A stretch of DNA of 64,000 nt. Origin: JAJZQZ01 sp963790415. Lineage in GTDB: Bacteria; Actinomycetota; Thermoleophilia; RBG-16-64-13. The notes under the pieces were generated by a model. It was not told the origin of the DNA and made no database searches. It saw only the letters and a list, made by a program, of their open reading frames with translations. The DNA lies in contig CAWBOK010000003.1 of NCBI GenBank assembly GCA_963790415.1, positions 620,001 through 684,000 on the forward strand, in the 5' to 3' direction. Within the stretch, counting starts at the first letter, position 1. Every line of letters begins with the position of its first letter. This document shows positions 44,223 through 53,436 of the stretch, piece after piece. The position numbers and the translations under genes are program-made.

Positions 44223-45395
44223 TTGTACGATGAACCAGTCCTGGTCTGCGGCCAGGCTGGCGCTTCTCTCCAGGAAGCGTTGCTGATTCAAGCAAAGGGA
44301 CGTTACTTGGAAACCGTATTCAGTCACATCGTCCAGAAGCGTTTCTCCCAGGTGAGCGAAGACGTGGCTACCGATGCGCTTGCGTTCATCCTCCACACCC
44401 ATGAATCGGCCCGGGACGGGATGATGAAGCTACTGCTGGGGATTGCACCCAGCCTGCCCACACTGCAGTTTCGAACACAGGTCGCCGACGGCAGCAGCCG
44501 TCCGGATATGCGGGGCTACGAGTACGATGTGGCCCATCCACGCATTTTCGTGGAGAATAAGTTCTGGGCCGGCCTCACGGAGAATCAACCCGTCTCGTAC
44601 CTGGAGATACTGGCTACACACACTCAACCCACCGTCCTCCTGGTGGTTGCGCCGGAGGCCCGAGAGCACACGCTGTGGCGCGAACTTACCCATCGACTGG
44701 AGGACGCCGGCATATCGGCGACACCTCAACAGCCCACCGCCGGCATCGTGCACAGCCTCGCGACCGAGGACGGGCCCACTCTTGCGATCACGTCCTGGAC
44801 CAAGCTGCTCTCGTGGCTGGAGTTGGAAGTGGCCGAGGATCTCTCCGCGAGAAGCGATCTGGCGCAGCTGCGGGCGCTCTGCGAAGCCGCCGACATCGAC
44901 GCCTTCGTGCCCGTTGCCCCGGAGCAGGTAACTGATCAGCGTACCCCTGCTTTCATCCTGCAGTTGAGTTCCATTGTCCAGGCTGCCGTGAGTCTGGCGG
45001 TGAGCGAGGGCGTCCTGAGCTTCGACGGGCTCAGACCGATGGCATCGTGGGATCGGGCTGGCCGCTACGTGAGGTTCTCGGTTGGGCCGGGCGGTACCCC
45101 GTGGCTTGGCGTTCATCTCGGCCTTTGGAAGACTTACGGAGTATCTCCGCTTTGGCTGCTCTTTTCGCAGAATGCGCCTCATCTTCATCCCGGACTCCAC
45201 CCGCTGCTGGAACCGTGGGCTGCCAAGAGAGGGGTGTTCACCACCCTCCAGGACGAAGGATTGGCGGTTGCACTCGACCTGGCGCTCGGTGAAGACAAAG
45301 ACCAGGTGGTGCGGGGTGTGGTCGATCAGTTGAGAGCGATGGCACACGTTCTCTCCGCCCTGAACGAGACACCGGCAGGCCCTGATGGTGGCTAA
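44223..45395 (+). CDS. PD-(D/E)XK-type nuclease-like protein
   Basis: About 390 residues. The core RPDMRGYEYDVAHPRIFVEN, KFWAGLTENQP holds the D...ExK pattern of the PD-(D/E)XK nuclease superfamily (about residues 90-120). A helical segment AFILHTHESARDGMMKLLLG precedes it. The rest is an alpha/beta domain I cannot assign. The TTG at 44,223 is the longest start; TTG 44,307 after AAGGGA fits better where the conserved part begins. It follows an XRE regulator and precedes the glycosylase-type genes, which suggests a DNA-targeting defence function. Confidence 0.7.
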   Translation: MYDEPVLVCGQAGASLQEALLIQAKGRYLETVFSHIVQKRFSQVSEDVATDALAFILHTHESARDGMMKLLLGIAPSLPTLQFRTQVADGSSRPDMRGYEYDVAHPRIFVENKFWAGLTENQPVSYLEILATHTQPTVLLVVAPEAREHTLWRELTHRLEDAGISATPQQPTAGIVHSLATEDGPTLAITSWTKLLSWLELEVAEDLSARSDLAQLRALCEAADIDAFVPVAPEQVTDQRTPAFILQLSSIVQAAVSLAVSEGVLSFDGLRPMASWDRAGRYVRFSVGPGGTPWLGVHLGLWKTYGVSPLWLLFSQNAPHLHPGLHPLLEPWAAKRGVFTTLQDEGLAVALDLALGEDKDQVVRGVVDQLRAMAHVLSALNETPAGPDGG

Positions 45396-45744
45396 CCCGG
45401 CGGCGCTGCCGGATGTGCTGCGAGGGTTCGTTGACTCCATACGGTGGACTTACGCCCGCACCATGCCGGAGTGGCCCCACGAGTACATCGTGCGCGAGCG
45501 GGTGGACCAGGATCTCTTCGTGCGGTTGGTCGTCCACATCCGAGGCAACGGATACGAGGGGAAGTTCTACCAGAAAGCCATCACCTACTACGACGATGGT
45601 GGACTGACCTACTGGACCATGGGAGCACCGGTCGAGGAAACGATCATCATCAACCGCTGCTGGCAAGAAGACACGTACGAGCAGCGGCTACTGAAGGGTA
45701 CGCTCCCGGCGTCGAAAGGGGGCAAGGCGAACGAGCATCTGTAG
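45385..45744 (+). CDS. Conserved hypothetical protein next to the nuclease
   Basis: 119 residues: WTYARTMPEWPHEYIVRERV, then GYEGKFYQKAITYYDDGGLT, YWTMGAPVEETIIINR. The start overlaps the nuclease stop by 11 bases. I recall similar small proteins (YARTMP...WPHEY) near DNA-modification and helicase genes, but no function is established. Co-translation with the nuclease makes it a probable part of the same system. Confidence 0.6.
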   Translation: MVANPAALPDVLRGFVDSIRWTYARTMPEWPHEYIVRERVDQDLFVRLVVHIRGNGYEGKFYQKAITYYDDGGLTYWTMGAPVEETIIINRCWQEDTYEQRLLKGTLPASKGGKANEHL

Positions 45745-45819
45745 GCGACGCTCCGAAGGGAGGCTGACGCGAGTCGTCGGCGCGGCAGAGGATGTGCTCG
45801 TCGGCGGCTGGGGGCTTCC

Positions 45820-47554
45820 ATGGACCTAGACAGACTCACTAACAACCTCCGCTCGTCGGGGAAAGACCGCCTTGACCTGTCGTTCGAGCAGATCGAGCAG
45901 ATCCTCGGCGCCCCCCTGCCACCGAGCGCCCGCAAGCATCAAGCCTGGTGGAGCAACACCGGCCATGCACACGCGCGCGCCTGGAAGGACGCCGGCTTCA
46001 AGACGACCTTCGCAGGGACCCCTCCTAGCCACATTGCCTTCGTTCGGAACCGAGGTGCGAGCGCGGGGCAGCGAACGGCTCGGCCGCAAGCACGGCGTGG
46101 TCATGAGCCGTGGTCGGCCGGCGCCGGGTCCACCTATGCTCGGTCTGATGTCGACGCCATGCTGGTCGGGTGTGTGGCCACGAAGGCCCCCGCGCCGGCG
46201 CCGGCCAAGGACCTCTACCGGTCGCAGCTGTTCACACGGCGGCGGGCGTACGCGGAGGCCAGCGGGAAGCCCTGGTTCATCCTGAGCGCCTTGCACGGGC
46301 TGGTGCAGCCCGATGAGGTCACCGAACCTTACGACCTCAACATGACCTGAGGTCCTGGGGGTGCGTCGGCGCGCCTGGGCTGCACAGATCGTGGGCCGTC
46401 TGAAAGAGCTCTTGGGGCCCTTGGCCGGTCTCGTGTTTGAGGTCCACGCCGGGGCGGACTACCGAAACGCCCTCGTCCCCGCCCTTCGTGCTGCCGACGC
46501 GGCTCTAGTGAACCCAATTGAGGGCCTACGCTTCGGTGAGCAGCTGCATTGGTATGACACGGTCGGCGCTGCCGCCCTCTCTGCGCCCCAGTCTCACTTC
46601 GTGACGCCGCCGGCGCGGGCAACCGTTCCGCCGATTGCGCAGGCTCCTCCTCTGCTCGCTCCGTCGCCGGCCATGGGGTCCGGCTCACCCCCGCTCGCTC
46701 GCCCCCTTACGGAAGCGTTCGTCAACGGCGACCTGGACTTCTCAGAGCGGCCCGGCGCGCCTGTTGCGGGGTGGGAGGGTATGCCCGAGGTAGCAGCGGC
46801 GCATGGGCTCCGCGGTGCTGACGCCAGCGATACCGCCGTGCGGCTCTTCATGACTTTCACTGCCGCACTTGACCGGGCTCGGGATGCTGATCGCCTCTGG
46901 GCATCCGCCCTCGCCCTGTGGCGACACCAGCCGTGGGTGTTCGAGCCCGAACGGGTGCTCGCAGCCACTCTCACCGAGCTGCAGGATGCCCTCAGGTCCT
47001 CATCAGTAAGCCAGCGCCACACGATGGACACGGCTGTGTGGCGTCTGATCGCGGAGACCCTGGTGTCGCCCTCTGGACCGGCGGCGCTCCGGGAGGCCGT
47101 CTATGGGGGAAAGGGAGACGCAGCGGTGCTCCTCGCGGCCCTGCAGGTGACCACGCCTGCGGGCACCGCCCGCACCCCCATGCTGGCAGGGCCCAAGGTC
47201 GGACCCATGTGGGTGCGCATGCTGGCCCATCCCGGGGCCGCTGCCATCACCTCCTTGGAGGTCCTGCCGGTGGCCGTGGACGCTCAGGTGCGCAAGGTCA
47301 CCGAGTACCTCGGTCTCACTGATACCCGAGGTCAGGACCTGGAGAGGGTGCGCAAGGCGATCCAGGAGGCGTGGCGGCGGGACGTCCAGGAGGGCGGTGC
47401 GGTGGGACCGGGTGCCCTGGCTGGCACCTGCGCGGCGCTTGACCCGGCCCTCTGGTTCTTCGGCAAATGGGGGTGCACCTTCTGTGAGTCCCGGGGTGAA
47501 AGGCGACCGGTGGCCCGAGTCTGTGCCGACTGTCGATTCGAGCACTTGCGCTAG
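45820..47554 (+). CDS. DUF7662-DUF6884-HhH glycosylase-like fusion, one frameshift
   Basis: The reading is 45,820-46,350 joined to 46,361-47,554 by one frame change near 46,350. Domains in order: a DUF7662-type start (LSFEQIEQILGAPLPPSARK, HQAWWSNTGHAHARAW); a DUF6884/YaaA-like core (DAMLVGCVATK, then WFILSALHGLVQPDEVTEPY), whose second half continues after the shift (RRAWAAQIVGRLKELLG, then GADYRNALVPALR); and a C-terminal HhH-GPD-like domain (LAGPKVGPMWVRMLAHPG, LEVLPVAVDAQVRKVTEYLG with the likely catalytic Asp). It ends with CTFCESRGERRPVARVCADC, a four-cysteine cluster as in endonuclease III. A base-excision role is inferred. Confidence 0.65.
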
Positions 47555-47746
47555 AGAGCGGTGGTTCAGTCGCGGGCGCGTCTGCGGTCAATGGACTCAT
47601 TGGTGTTCTCAGGCAGGGGCTTCGAGAGTAGGAAGGAGACGTGCAGACACAAAGGCGTTGTCGGCCCGACCAGAGGGTCAAGCTGTCTTACGAGCACCAC
47701 TGTCACTGGGCTCGTGGCGAAGTCAAGCATTCGGAAGGAGATCGAA

Positions 47747-48295
47747 GTGGGCGGAGCAAGCAGGCGCTTTCCGTTTCTCGCCAATCGGGGCCAACTCGAA
47801 CCCCTGCTCAAGCCGGACCTGGATGCTGTCTTCGTCGGGGAAGGTCCGGTGCCAGGCCGATATTCTGACCGCACCAATACCTACTACGCGGATCTGACCA
47901 ATGTGTTCTATCGGTCGCTCTTCATGAGTGGTTGGACAGCGGTAGAGTTGTGGCCACGCGAATCAGAGGTGCTTCTTCAATGGGGAATCGGGCTGGACGA
48001 CGTATACGACGATGCTATGGGCCTCATTGATCGGCTAAGGGTTGTCGAGCCAAGGGCTGTCTGTTTCAACAGCCGGAGTGCCCTGCACCAGTATGTGCGA
48101 CAGGTACAGGGGCAAGACTTACCTCCCCATGCAGAATGGAAGGGTGAGTATGCGAGCGCCCTGGCGTCGTTCGTGTGGGAGCCCTTCGTCTGGGCTTTGC
48201 CGGATAGCTCGGGGCAGGCTGCAGCGTATCATCCAGAGCGCATCGCATTGTTGGAAGGGCTGCGCAAGAGCCTTCGGCGCAAGAAGGCACGCTAG
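47747..48295 (+). CDS. Mug/TDG-like uracil-thymine DNA glycosylase family protein
   Basis: 182 residues from GTG 47,747 with AAGGAG seven bases before it. The motif VFVGEGPVPGRYSDRTNTYY corresponds to the GxNP catalytic loop of Mug/TDG glycosylases. The segments ADLTNVFYRSLFMSGWT, LLQWGIGLDDV, and ALPDSSGQAAAYHPERIALL (equivalent of the second active-site loop) follow in family order. The family removes U or T from mismatches and some modified bases; here the classic NP is GP, so the chemistry may differ. It follows the HhH fusion gene on the same strand. Confidence 0.65.
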   Translation: MGGASRRFPFLANRGQLEPLLKPDLDAVFVGEGPVPGRYSDRTNTYYADLTNVFYRSLFMSGWTAVELWPRESEVLLQWGIGLDDVYDDAMGLIDRLRVVEPRAVCFNSRSALHQYVRQVQGQDLPPHAEWKGEYASALASFVWEPFVWALPDSSGQAAAYHPERIALLEGLRKSLRRKKAR

Positions 48296-48719
48296 CCCTT
48301 TCGACGCCGTGCGGGCTAAGAACTCCGGAAGAAGGTCTTCGAGGTCGTAATCCCCGCTATCAGAACTTGACCACAAGGCAGTTCTCCTGGATGAGGTGAT
48401 GCCCCATTCACGCTTGCTCTGTTGGTTGGGGCAACCGCTCTGACTCGCGGCCGATCACGCGTATCTACGTGCGCGCTCCGAGTGCCCTACGTCGCTAGGC
48501 TGACAAACCTGACATTTCCGACGTCGTGCCTGTCAGTTCTGTCAGTTCGAGCGAGATCATGTGGGCTGCGCGGGGATACGCATAGACACGTGGCCCCGGG
48601 GGAGGTAGGGGTGGGAACACATGCAATCGTGCACCCCATCGTCCGATTCGGCCTTGGAGGTCAGGCAGCGCGTTATCGTCTCACCGGCAGAGGCCTACGG
48701 GGAGTATGCCGCTAGCCCG
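48296..48719. other. 420-bp stretch without a gene
   Basis: No gene is supported here. A GTCAGTT direct repeat lies at 48,532-48,547 and includes an inverted copy of the 11-base iteron-like motif found at 40.4 kb. The region falls between the glycosylase gene and a convergent broken gene. Confidence 0.4.
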
Positions 48720-49074
48720 TCACCAATCGAGTCCACTCTCCCATTCATAGACCAGGATATTGAAGTGCGAGTAGGCTCCGGGCCGCGAATAGAGTGCTTC
48801 ATCCAGCGCTCTGAGCTTCGGCTGGTTGATCTCCTGCCACATGGAGTACTCGTCGAACACCCGTGCGTCGCAGCCAGTCTGAAACGTTCATGGATCGCTC
48901 TCATACTTCTTCAGTGGACACGTCTTTGCTGTAGTCGAGATATCCAGCTGAGTGAATCACTACGTACCCTTCCATCCTCTTGAGTTCCTCCACCTCCCAC
49001 CAGGACGGGTTAATATCAAGGAGTACCTGCTCGCTATCCTTGGCGAACCCCGTTATCCGCACCGAGAACGCCAT
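48720..49074 (-). pseudogene. Small hypothetical gene, broken
   Basis: ATG 49,074 starts a protein-like reading (AFSVRITGFAKDSEQVLLDI, SWWEVEELKRMEGYVVIHSA) that stops after 57 codons at 48,901. A second frame then gives a convincing C-terminus (VFDEYSMWQEINQPKLRALD, then YSHFNILVYEWESGLDW) ending at 48,720. An in-frame TGA and a frame change separate them, so it is probably one decayed gene. Family unknown. Confidence 0.45.
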
Positions 49075-49108
49075 CGGCTCCCTTCTCCCCTCTCCCTGCG
49101 GCCCAGGG

Positions 49109-49597
49109 TCACTGTGGGCGGCGCGATGGACGAACGGTGTTCTCGTCCGACAGCTGTGTGCAGGCGCCCCGGGCACGGACCGTCTTCTTCCTCGTTGACA
49201 TGAACCGCCACACGCTGTGATCGAAGGTCGCCCGGGGGATGCCGGCATCGTCCGCTGTTTCATTCAGGATCTCCCGGGCCTCGTCGTAGCCGGAGACAGG
49301 GACGCCGGCCTCTTCAAGCACCGCATAGCCGTAACGGTCAACGGCAGCCGTCTGTCCTCCCACCAAGATCTTGAGATAGTCGACCGTCTTCGGTCCGACA
49401 CCCCGTACCGAGGCAACAGTCGGGGCGATGGGCCTCTTCTCCAGCCAGGCGGAGAGCATGCTCTCTGTCTCGATGTCCCGATCGCGTAGGAACGTCGTGA
49501 GGGCGACAACCCTGTTGGGCTTCTCGTCGTCACGCCACGAGAGCACGGTCTTGGGCCCCACCTCATGCAGTACGCCGAGGAAGGCGGATGTCGTCAC
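49109..49597 (-). CDS. HhH-GPD-like DNA glycosylase/lyase-type protein
   Basis: 162 residues. The central helix-hairpin-helix VRGVGPKTVDYLKILVGG and following TAAVDRYGYAVLEEAGVPVS place the conserved Asp (AVDR) as in endonuclease III/MutY. The N-terminal half (LTTFLRDRDIETESMLSAWL) is helical. It is shorter than free-standing enzymes (about 210 residues) and has no iron-sulfur cysteines, so it may need its partner. It overlaps the previous gene as ATGA; the pair is transcribed opposite to the other glycosylase-type genes. Confidence 0.6.
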   Translation of the reverse strand: MTTSAFLGVLHEVGPKTVLSWRDDEKPNRVVALTTFLRDRDIETESMLSAWLEKRPIAPTVASVRGVGPKTVDYLKILVGGQTAAVDRYGYAVLEEAGVPVSGYDEAREILNETADDAGIPRATFDHSVWRFMSTRKKTVRARGACTQLSDENTVRPSRRPQ

Positions 49598-49911
49598 GGC
49601 ATTCGGATAGACCTCAAGGGTATCCTTTTGACCCGGGGGCGAACGACGGTTTCGTAGGTCGTCCCCGCCTGAAGGATGGCATCGGTTATCGTAGCCCCCA
49701 TGTGGTGGTAGGGGCCGTCTGGGTCATCGACGATGACGAAGCCGTCAAGAGTGCTCAGATACTTCACCAAGAGGGTGGCGGCTCCCTCCCGGACGTTCAC
49801 CGAGGGCTTCTTGGCTCTGACGGTCTCACGAGCATCATCGGTCTCTCCGCGTCGGCTTGTATTCAAGCGCCCATAGCTGAAGCTCGGTCCCGCGAGGGCC
49901 GCTCCACTCAT
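49594..49911 (-). CDS. Hypothetical partner of the HhH-GPD-like protein
   Basis: A 105-residue protein containing VREGAATLLVKYLSTLDGFV, IVDDPDGPYHHMGATITDAI, and a basic C-terminus. I do not recognise a family. It overlaps the downstream HhH-GPD-like gene by four bases, which implies coupled expression. The start could be the ATG at 49,911 or a later codon, since the first 20 residues look weakly coding. Confidence 0.5.
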   Translation of the reverse strand: MSGAALAGPSFSYGRLNTSRRGETDDARETVRAKKPSVNVREGAATLLVKYLSTLDGFVIVDDPDGPYHHMGATITDAILQAGTTYETVVRPRVKRIPLRSIRMP

Positions 49912-50151
49912 ACCAGCTCCCCCACACCGATCTATTGGTGCTCTATCATTTTGGCCTGTGTCCCGCAGGGGGTCGTCGCGTCGGCGATATTGAGCCCACG
50001 CGTGGTCATGAAGTCGCTGAGCTGCTGGCCTATGAAACCCGGTCGACGCGATTCGAAAGGGTAACGATACTCACGTGTGGGACTTCTTCTTCACTTGCGC
50101 CGTCTGGGAGTTGATGCCTGCATCTTGACCAAAGCTTCTCCGGATAGCGAA

Positions 50152-51437
50152 CTACTCCTCGACCGGTCGCGACCGTCGGGTCCGGTACTGCGCCTGGTGG
50201 GTTCGAAGCTGCAGATCTCGGTCGGCAACGACGCCGTCCGCTCCCCTGGCCTCCAACTCCTCCTGCATGCGCAGGTGCGCTTGAGCAGGCGGAGACGCGG
50301 GATCCTGCAGCTCAGAGAGCGTCCGCTGTGCGCTCGCCATGTGGGCATGGAACCTGTCTCGGTCTCCGCGCCGGGCAGCATCGACCGCGTCCCGATGCGC
50401 GTCGGCCACCAGCTGTAGCTGAGCCGCACCCAGGATGTCGTGATCGACGTGAGTCTCCACGGCCGCCACATCCGCGGACCCCAGGGCCTGCACAATCATG
50501 ACCTTGGTCTGCTCGATGAGGTCACCGTCGAGGGCGGTCCATCTGCACGTCACGGTCCCCATCTCCATCCCGCCCACCGGGACATGCGGCACCTCGAGGG
50601 CGAGGAGAATGGATCGGGTTGTACCCGTCTGGACGTCGCCGGCCGCGGCAGGCAGGTTCCCTCCGGCAAAGCCGAGCACACCCGCCAGGTGGCAGTCCTT
50701 CGGCTGGAAGTCAACCGTCAGGTTCTGCGCCGCGACGCTGCCGAGTTCCCCCAGTTCTTCCTTGAAGATGGCGGGGGTGGCTTCCGGGGAGGCGATGTAG
50801 TAGTAGTTGCCCCCGCCGGCATCGGCGATCTGTGTCAGCAGGTCCTCGTCATAGGACTCACCCAGGCCGAAGGTGGACACCGTCCTGCCGCCGGACGTCG
50901 CCTTGTGGGCGATGTCACGGAGCTTGTCCATGTTGGTGATCCCGCGGTTGGCCAATCCATCGGAGAGCATCAGCACCCGATGGATGGCCCGACTCCGCGG
51001 CCAAGCTGTTGGATACCCGCCAGCAGGCCGCCGGAGAGGTTGGTGCAGCCCCGAGACTCGATGGTCTGCACCTTGGCGCGCATCACCGTAGCGTCGATCC
51101 GGGAGCGGGGGAACACCACCTCGACTTCGTCATCGTAGGCGATGAGGGCGAGTCGATCATGCTTCCGCAGGCCGTCGATGAGCCGACAGATCGCTTCCTT
51201 CGCGCTCACGAGTGCGTGCCCCTCCATGGAGCCGCTCCGGTCGAGCACGATGGCCAGATCGAGGGGAGGGCTGTGCGTCTCGCCCTTGGGCTCGGTCGCG
51301 GTGACGTCGACTCTGAGGAATGCGAGCGCCGGGGTTCCGGCGTGCAGGACCGGGTGGCTCAGCCTCGCTCGTGCCTTGATGATCGGCCGAGTGTCATCCA
51401 TCGCGCCTTCCGCCCTTCTCTCTTCTCTTGTTGCCAT
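50152..51437 (-). CDS. VWA-domain protein, frameshifted
   Basis: A von Willebrand factor A protein of about 428 residues in two frames that join near 50,985. The metal-ion-dependent adhesion site is intact across the join: IVLDRSGSMEGHALVSA, CTNLSGGLLAGI, and VLMLSDGLANRGITNMDKL. The C-terminal 200 residues are beta-rich then coiled (DRFHAHMASAQRTLSELQDP). Bacterial VWA proteins often assemble complexes or act in toxin-type systems. The ATG at 51,401 with GGAAGG may be the true start. Cargo of island A; role unknown. Confidence 0.75.
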
Positions 51438-51627
51438 ACTTATATCTTAGACGTCGGGTCGGACAGAAGCCGGATTGAGACGGCCCCCGTGTCGGCCAAG
51501 CTCGATTCATCGAAGGGGCGGCGACAGTATGCTGTCTGGAGACCATGGTAGGCTGCGGGCATGTCCCTTGATCGAGATCCCGAGCCCCAGCGGGACCGTC
51601 GCCACGGACGACCGCGCGCCCTGCCCG

Positions 51628-52460
51628 GTGAAAGACAGCGACGTGCAGGTAGCGCCGTTCGAGATCGTCCGACCCATGGGCCCTCGCACGCCGCTGATCG
51701 CCCACATCCCCCATGCGTCAACGATCGTGCCCTCGCGAGTACGACTGGAGACTATCGTCCTCGGTGACTCGGATCTCCAGCGTGAGTTGGTGCGGCTCAC
51801 CGACCGGCACGCCGACCAACTCTTCTCCTGGGTGTTGGAGCTCGGCGGCTGTATGTTCGTCAACACGTTGTCGCGCCTGGTCTTCGACCCCGAGCGCTTC
51901 CTCGACGACGAGGACGAGCCGATGGCCGCCGTTGGCCAGGGCGCCTTCTATACGCACACCACCGACGGTGCCCGCTTGGCCACGATCCCAGCGATGACGA
52001 GCGCGAGAGGCGGGTTCGGGAGCTCTACAGGCCCTACCACGAAAGGCTGACCGCCCTGGTCGCATCGACGGTCGAAGAATTCGGCATAGCCATCCTCTTG
52101 GACTGCCACTCCTTCGCCTCCATCCCCCTGCCCAGCGAGCCTGACCAGAATCCCGATCGACCCGATATCTGTATCGGGACGGATCCGTTTCATACGCCAC
52201 CTGCGCTCGTTGAGGGGCTCGTATCTGCATTCGAGAGGGAGCGTCTCACCGTACAGCTCGACAGCCCCTTCGCGGGAACGCTCGTCCCACTCCGGTTCCT
52301 GGGTGTAGACGAACGTGTCCGGTCGGTGATGATCGAAGTGAGGCGGGGCCTCTACTGCGACGAGGCGACCGGCGAACGTAGCGCGGGCTTCGACGCCATC
52401 CGCGCTGCGGTGAGGCGGGCAGTGACCGCCGGGGTGGCATCGACTCTGTCCGCCGGATGA
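51628..52460 (+). CDS. N-formylglutamate amidohydrolase family protein, frameshifted
   Basis: A HutG-like amidohydrolase: PLIAHIPHASTIVPSRVRLE, LTDRHADQLFSWVLELGGCM (metal-binding D and H), then, after a frame change near 51,990, ELYRPYHERLTALVASTVEE, ILLDCHSFASIPLP, and MIEVRRGLYCDEATGE. In histidine degradation this family hydrolyses N-formylglutamate to glutamate and formate. No other hut gene is near, and it lies among island genes, so the substrate may differ. GTG 51,628 is chosen from where family similarity begins. Confidence 0.8.
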
Positions 52461-52630
52461 GAGTTCGGCCCCTTTGCCAACACGCGGATCAACAGAGCGA
52501 TGGTCCAGCGTTAGGGTGTCACCGGCAATGGGTCAAGACCAAGACCAGGACGACGCGGAGAAAATCGGCGGGAATGGCCGATAAGTGGTCGCGTCGTGCG
52601 CGACTCACCTGTTCAACGGAGGTGCTGGAG

Positions 52631-52996
52631 ATGGATCCGAGCAAGCTGAACGCGCTTTTGGATGGCATCGAAGCCTCAATTGATGCGTCTTACAAAGTGA
52701 ATCTTGATCTAATCGACTTGGTTCGGACACTCATTCGTGAAGAGCGGACTGTGGTGCCGCCTCCGGCTGCACTACCAGCCCCGCGCAAACCCACTGGCCG
52801 CGTCTATCTTGACACCATCGGCGCGGCGGAGATGCTTGGCATCAGCAACAAGACCATGGAGAAATGGCGATGGCAGGGTGGTGGGCCACCCTACATCAAG
52901 ATGGGAGGCGGTGTTCGGTACGACCCCCTAGAACTGGAGGAGTGGGTACGCACCCGCCGCCGTCGTCATACGTCGGACCCAGGTCCAGGCGCGTAG
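52631..52996 (+). CDS. Excisionase/HTH_17-type protein near the right end of island A
   Basis: 121 residues from ATG 52,631 with GGAGG upstream. The N-terminal half is a coiled helix (LNALLDGIEASIDASYKVNL) and the C-terminal half an excisionase-type winged helix (LDTIGAAEMLGISNKTMEKW, then YIKMGGGVRYDPLELEEWV). It is the last gene before attR, about 185 bases from it. Proteins of this type direct element excision or repress element promoters. The helical N-terminus may serve for dimerisation. Confidence 0.75.
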   Translation: MDPSKLNALLDGIEASIDASYKVNLDLIDLVRTLIREERTVVPPPAALPAPRKPTGRVYLDTIGAAEMLGISNKTMEKWRWQGGGPPYIKMGGGVRYDPLELEEWVRTRRRRHTSDPGPGA

Positions 52997-53180
52997 ACGG
53001 CTCCGTTTGGTTCAGGCTGCTGGGCCTCGAGACTGCCCTCCGTTTGCTAACGGAATAGGCCCGAGGAGGGTAGATAGCTTCAGAGCAGGCCGGAGTCGCA
53101 GGGTACGGCACTGTGATGAAGTTGTCTTTTTGCAGGTATTTCTGTAGTCCTTCGGAGTCCTTTGGAGCCGGAATCTGGAA

Positions 53181-53246
53181 CTTCAAAACCGCTGTTGGGC
53201 GGTGACCCCGTCCAGGGTGGGTTCGATTCCCACGCCGCTCCGCCAT
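53181..53246 (+). repeat. Attachment-site repeat 2 (between islands A and B)
   Basis: It is identical over 66 bases to 32,986-33,051 inside tRNA-Sec. It lacks the tRNA 5' half, so it is not a functional tRNA gene. It is attR of island A and the left boundary of island B. Confidence 0.9.
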
Positions 53247-53402
53247 AGGATATTTTGCATGACCTTCGGCACCTTGTCTATCGACGCGGAGTAGACAACC
53301 AGGGTTTGCTCCAAAGGCCAGTAGAAGTCCATCGTGAAGCGCCCCGCCCACCTCATTGCGAATCTTGCACTCGTAGTCTATTCGCGGTAGATTTAGAGCC
53401 AT
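53247..53402 (-). pseudogene. Gene fragment ending at the att repeat
   Basis: A reading from ATG 53,402 (ALNLPRIDYECKIRNEVGG), then, after a frame change, RFTMDFYWPLEQTLVVYSAS, IDKVPKVMQNILW, runs straight into the repeat at 53,246. The composition is clearly protein-like. Integration probably cut off its C-terminus. Family not recognised. Confidence 0.45.
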
Positions 53403-53436
53403 GGATCAGCAACGGGTATTGCCAGCAGCGCCTCCC

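Larger units (their letters stand above)
33051..53246. mobile_element. Island A: 20.2-kb integrative element at tRNA-Sec
   Basis: The element is bounded by a 66-bp direct repeat of tRNA-Sec. It encodes a tyrosine integrase, two adjacent excisionase-like helix-turn-helix proteins plus a third near the right end, and a primase-polymerase/DUF3987 replication protein. Accessory cargo follows: nuclease, DNA glycosylase-like proteins, a VWA protein and an amidohydrolase. No conjugation, capsid or portal gene is recognisable, so it looks like a mobilisable or satellite-type element rather than a complete prophage or conjugative element. Confidence 0.88.

Noticed and set aside
48880..48905. In-frame TGA in the broken gene at 48.9 kb, considered as selenocysteine
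   Set aside because: A frame change is also needed, no redox motif surrounds it, and no SECIS-like hairpin follows at the right distance.
53181..53246. Second tRNA-Sec gene
   Set aside because: Only the 3' two thirds are present; the acceptor 5' strand and D arm are missing, so it is an att copy.
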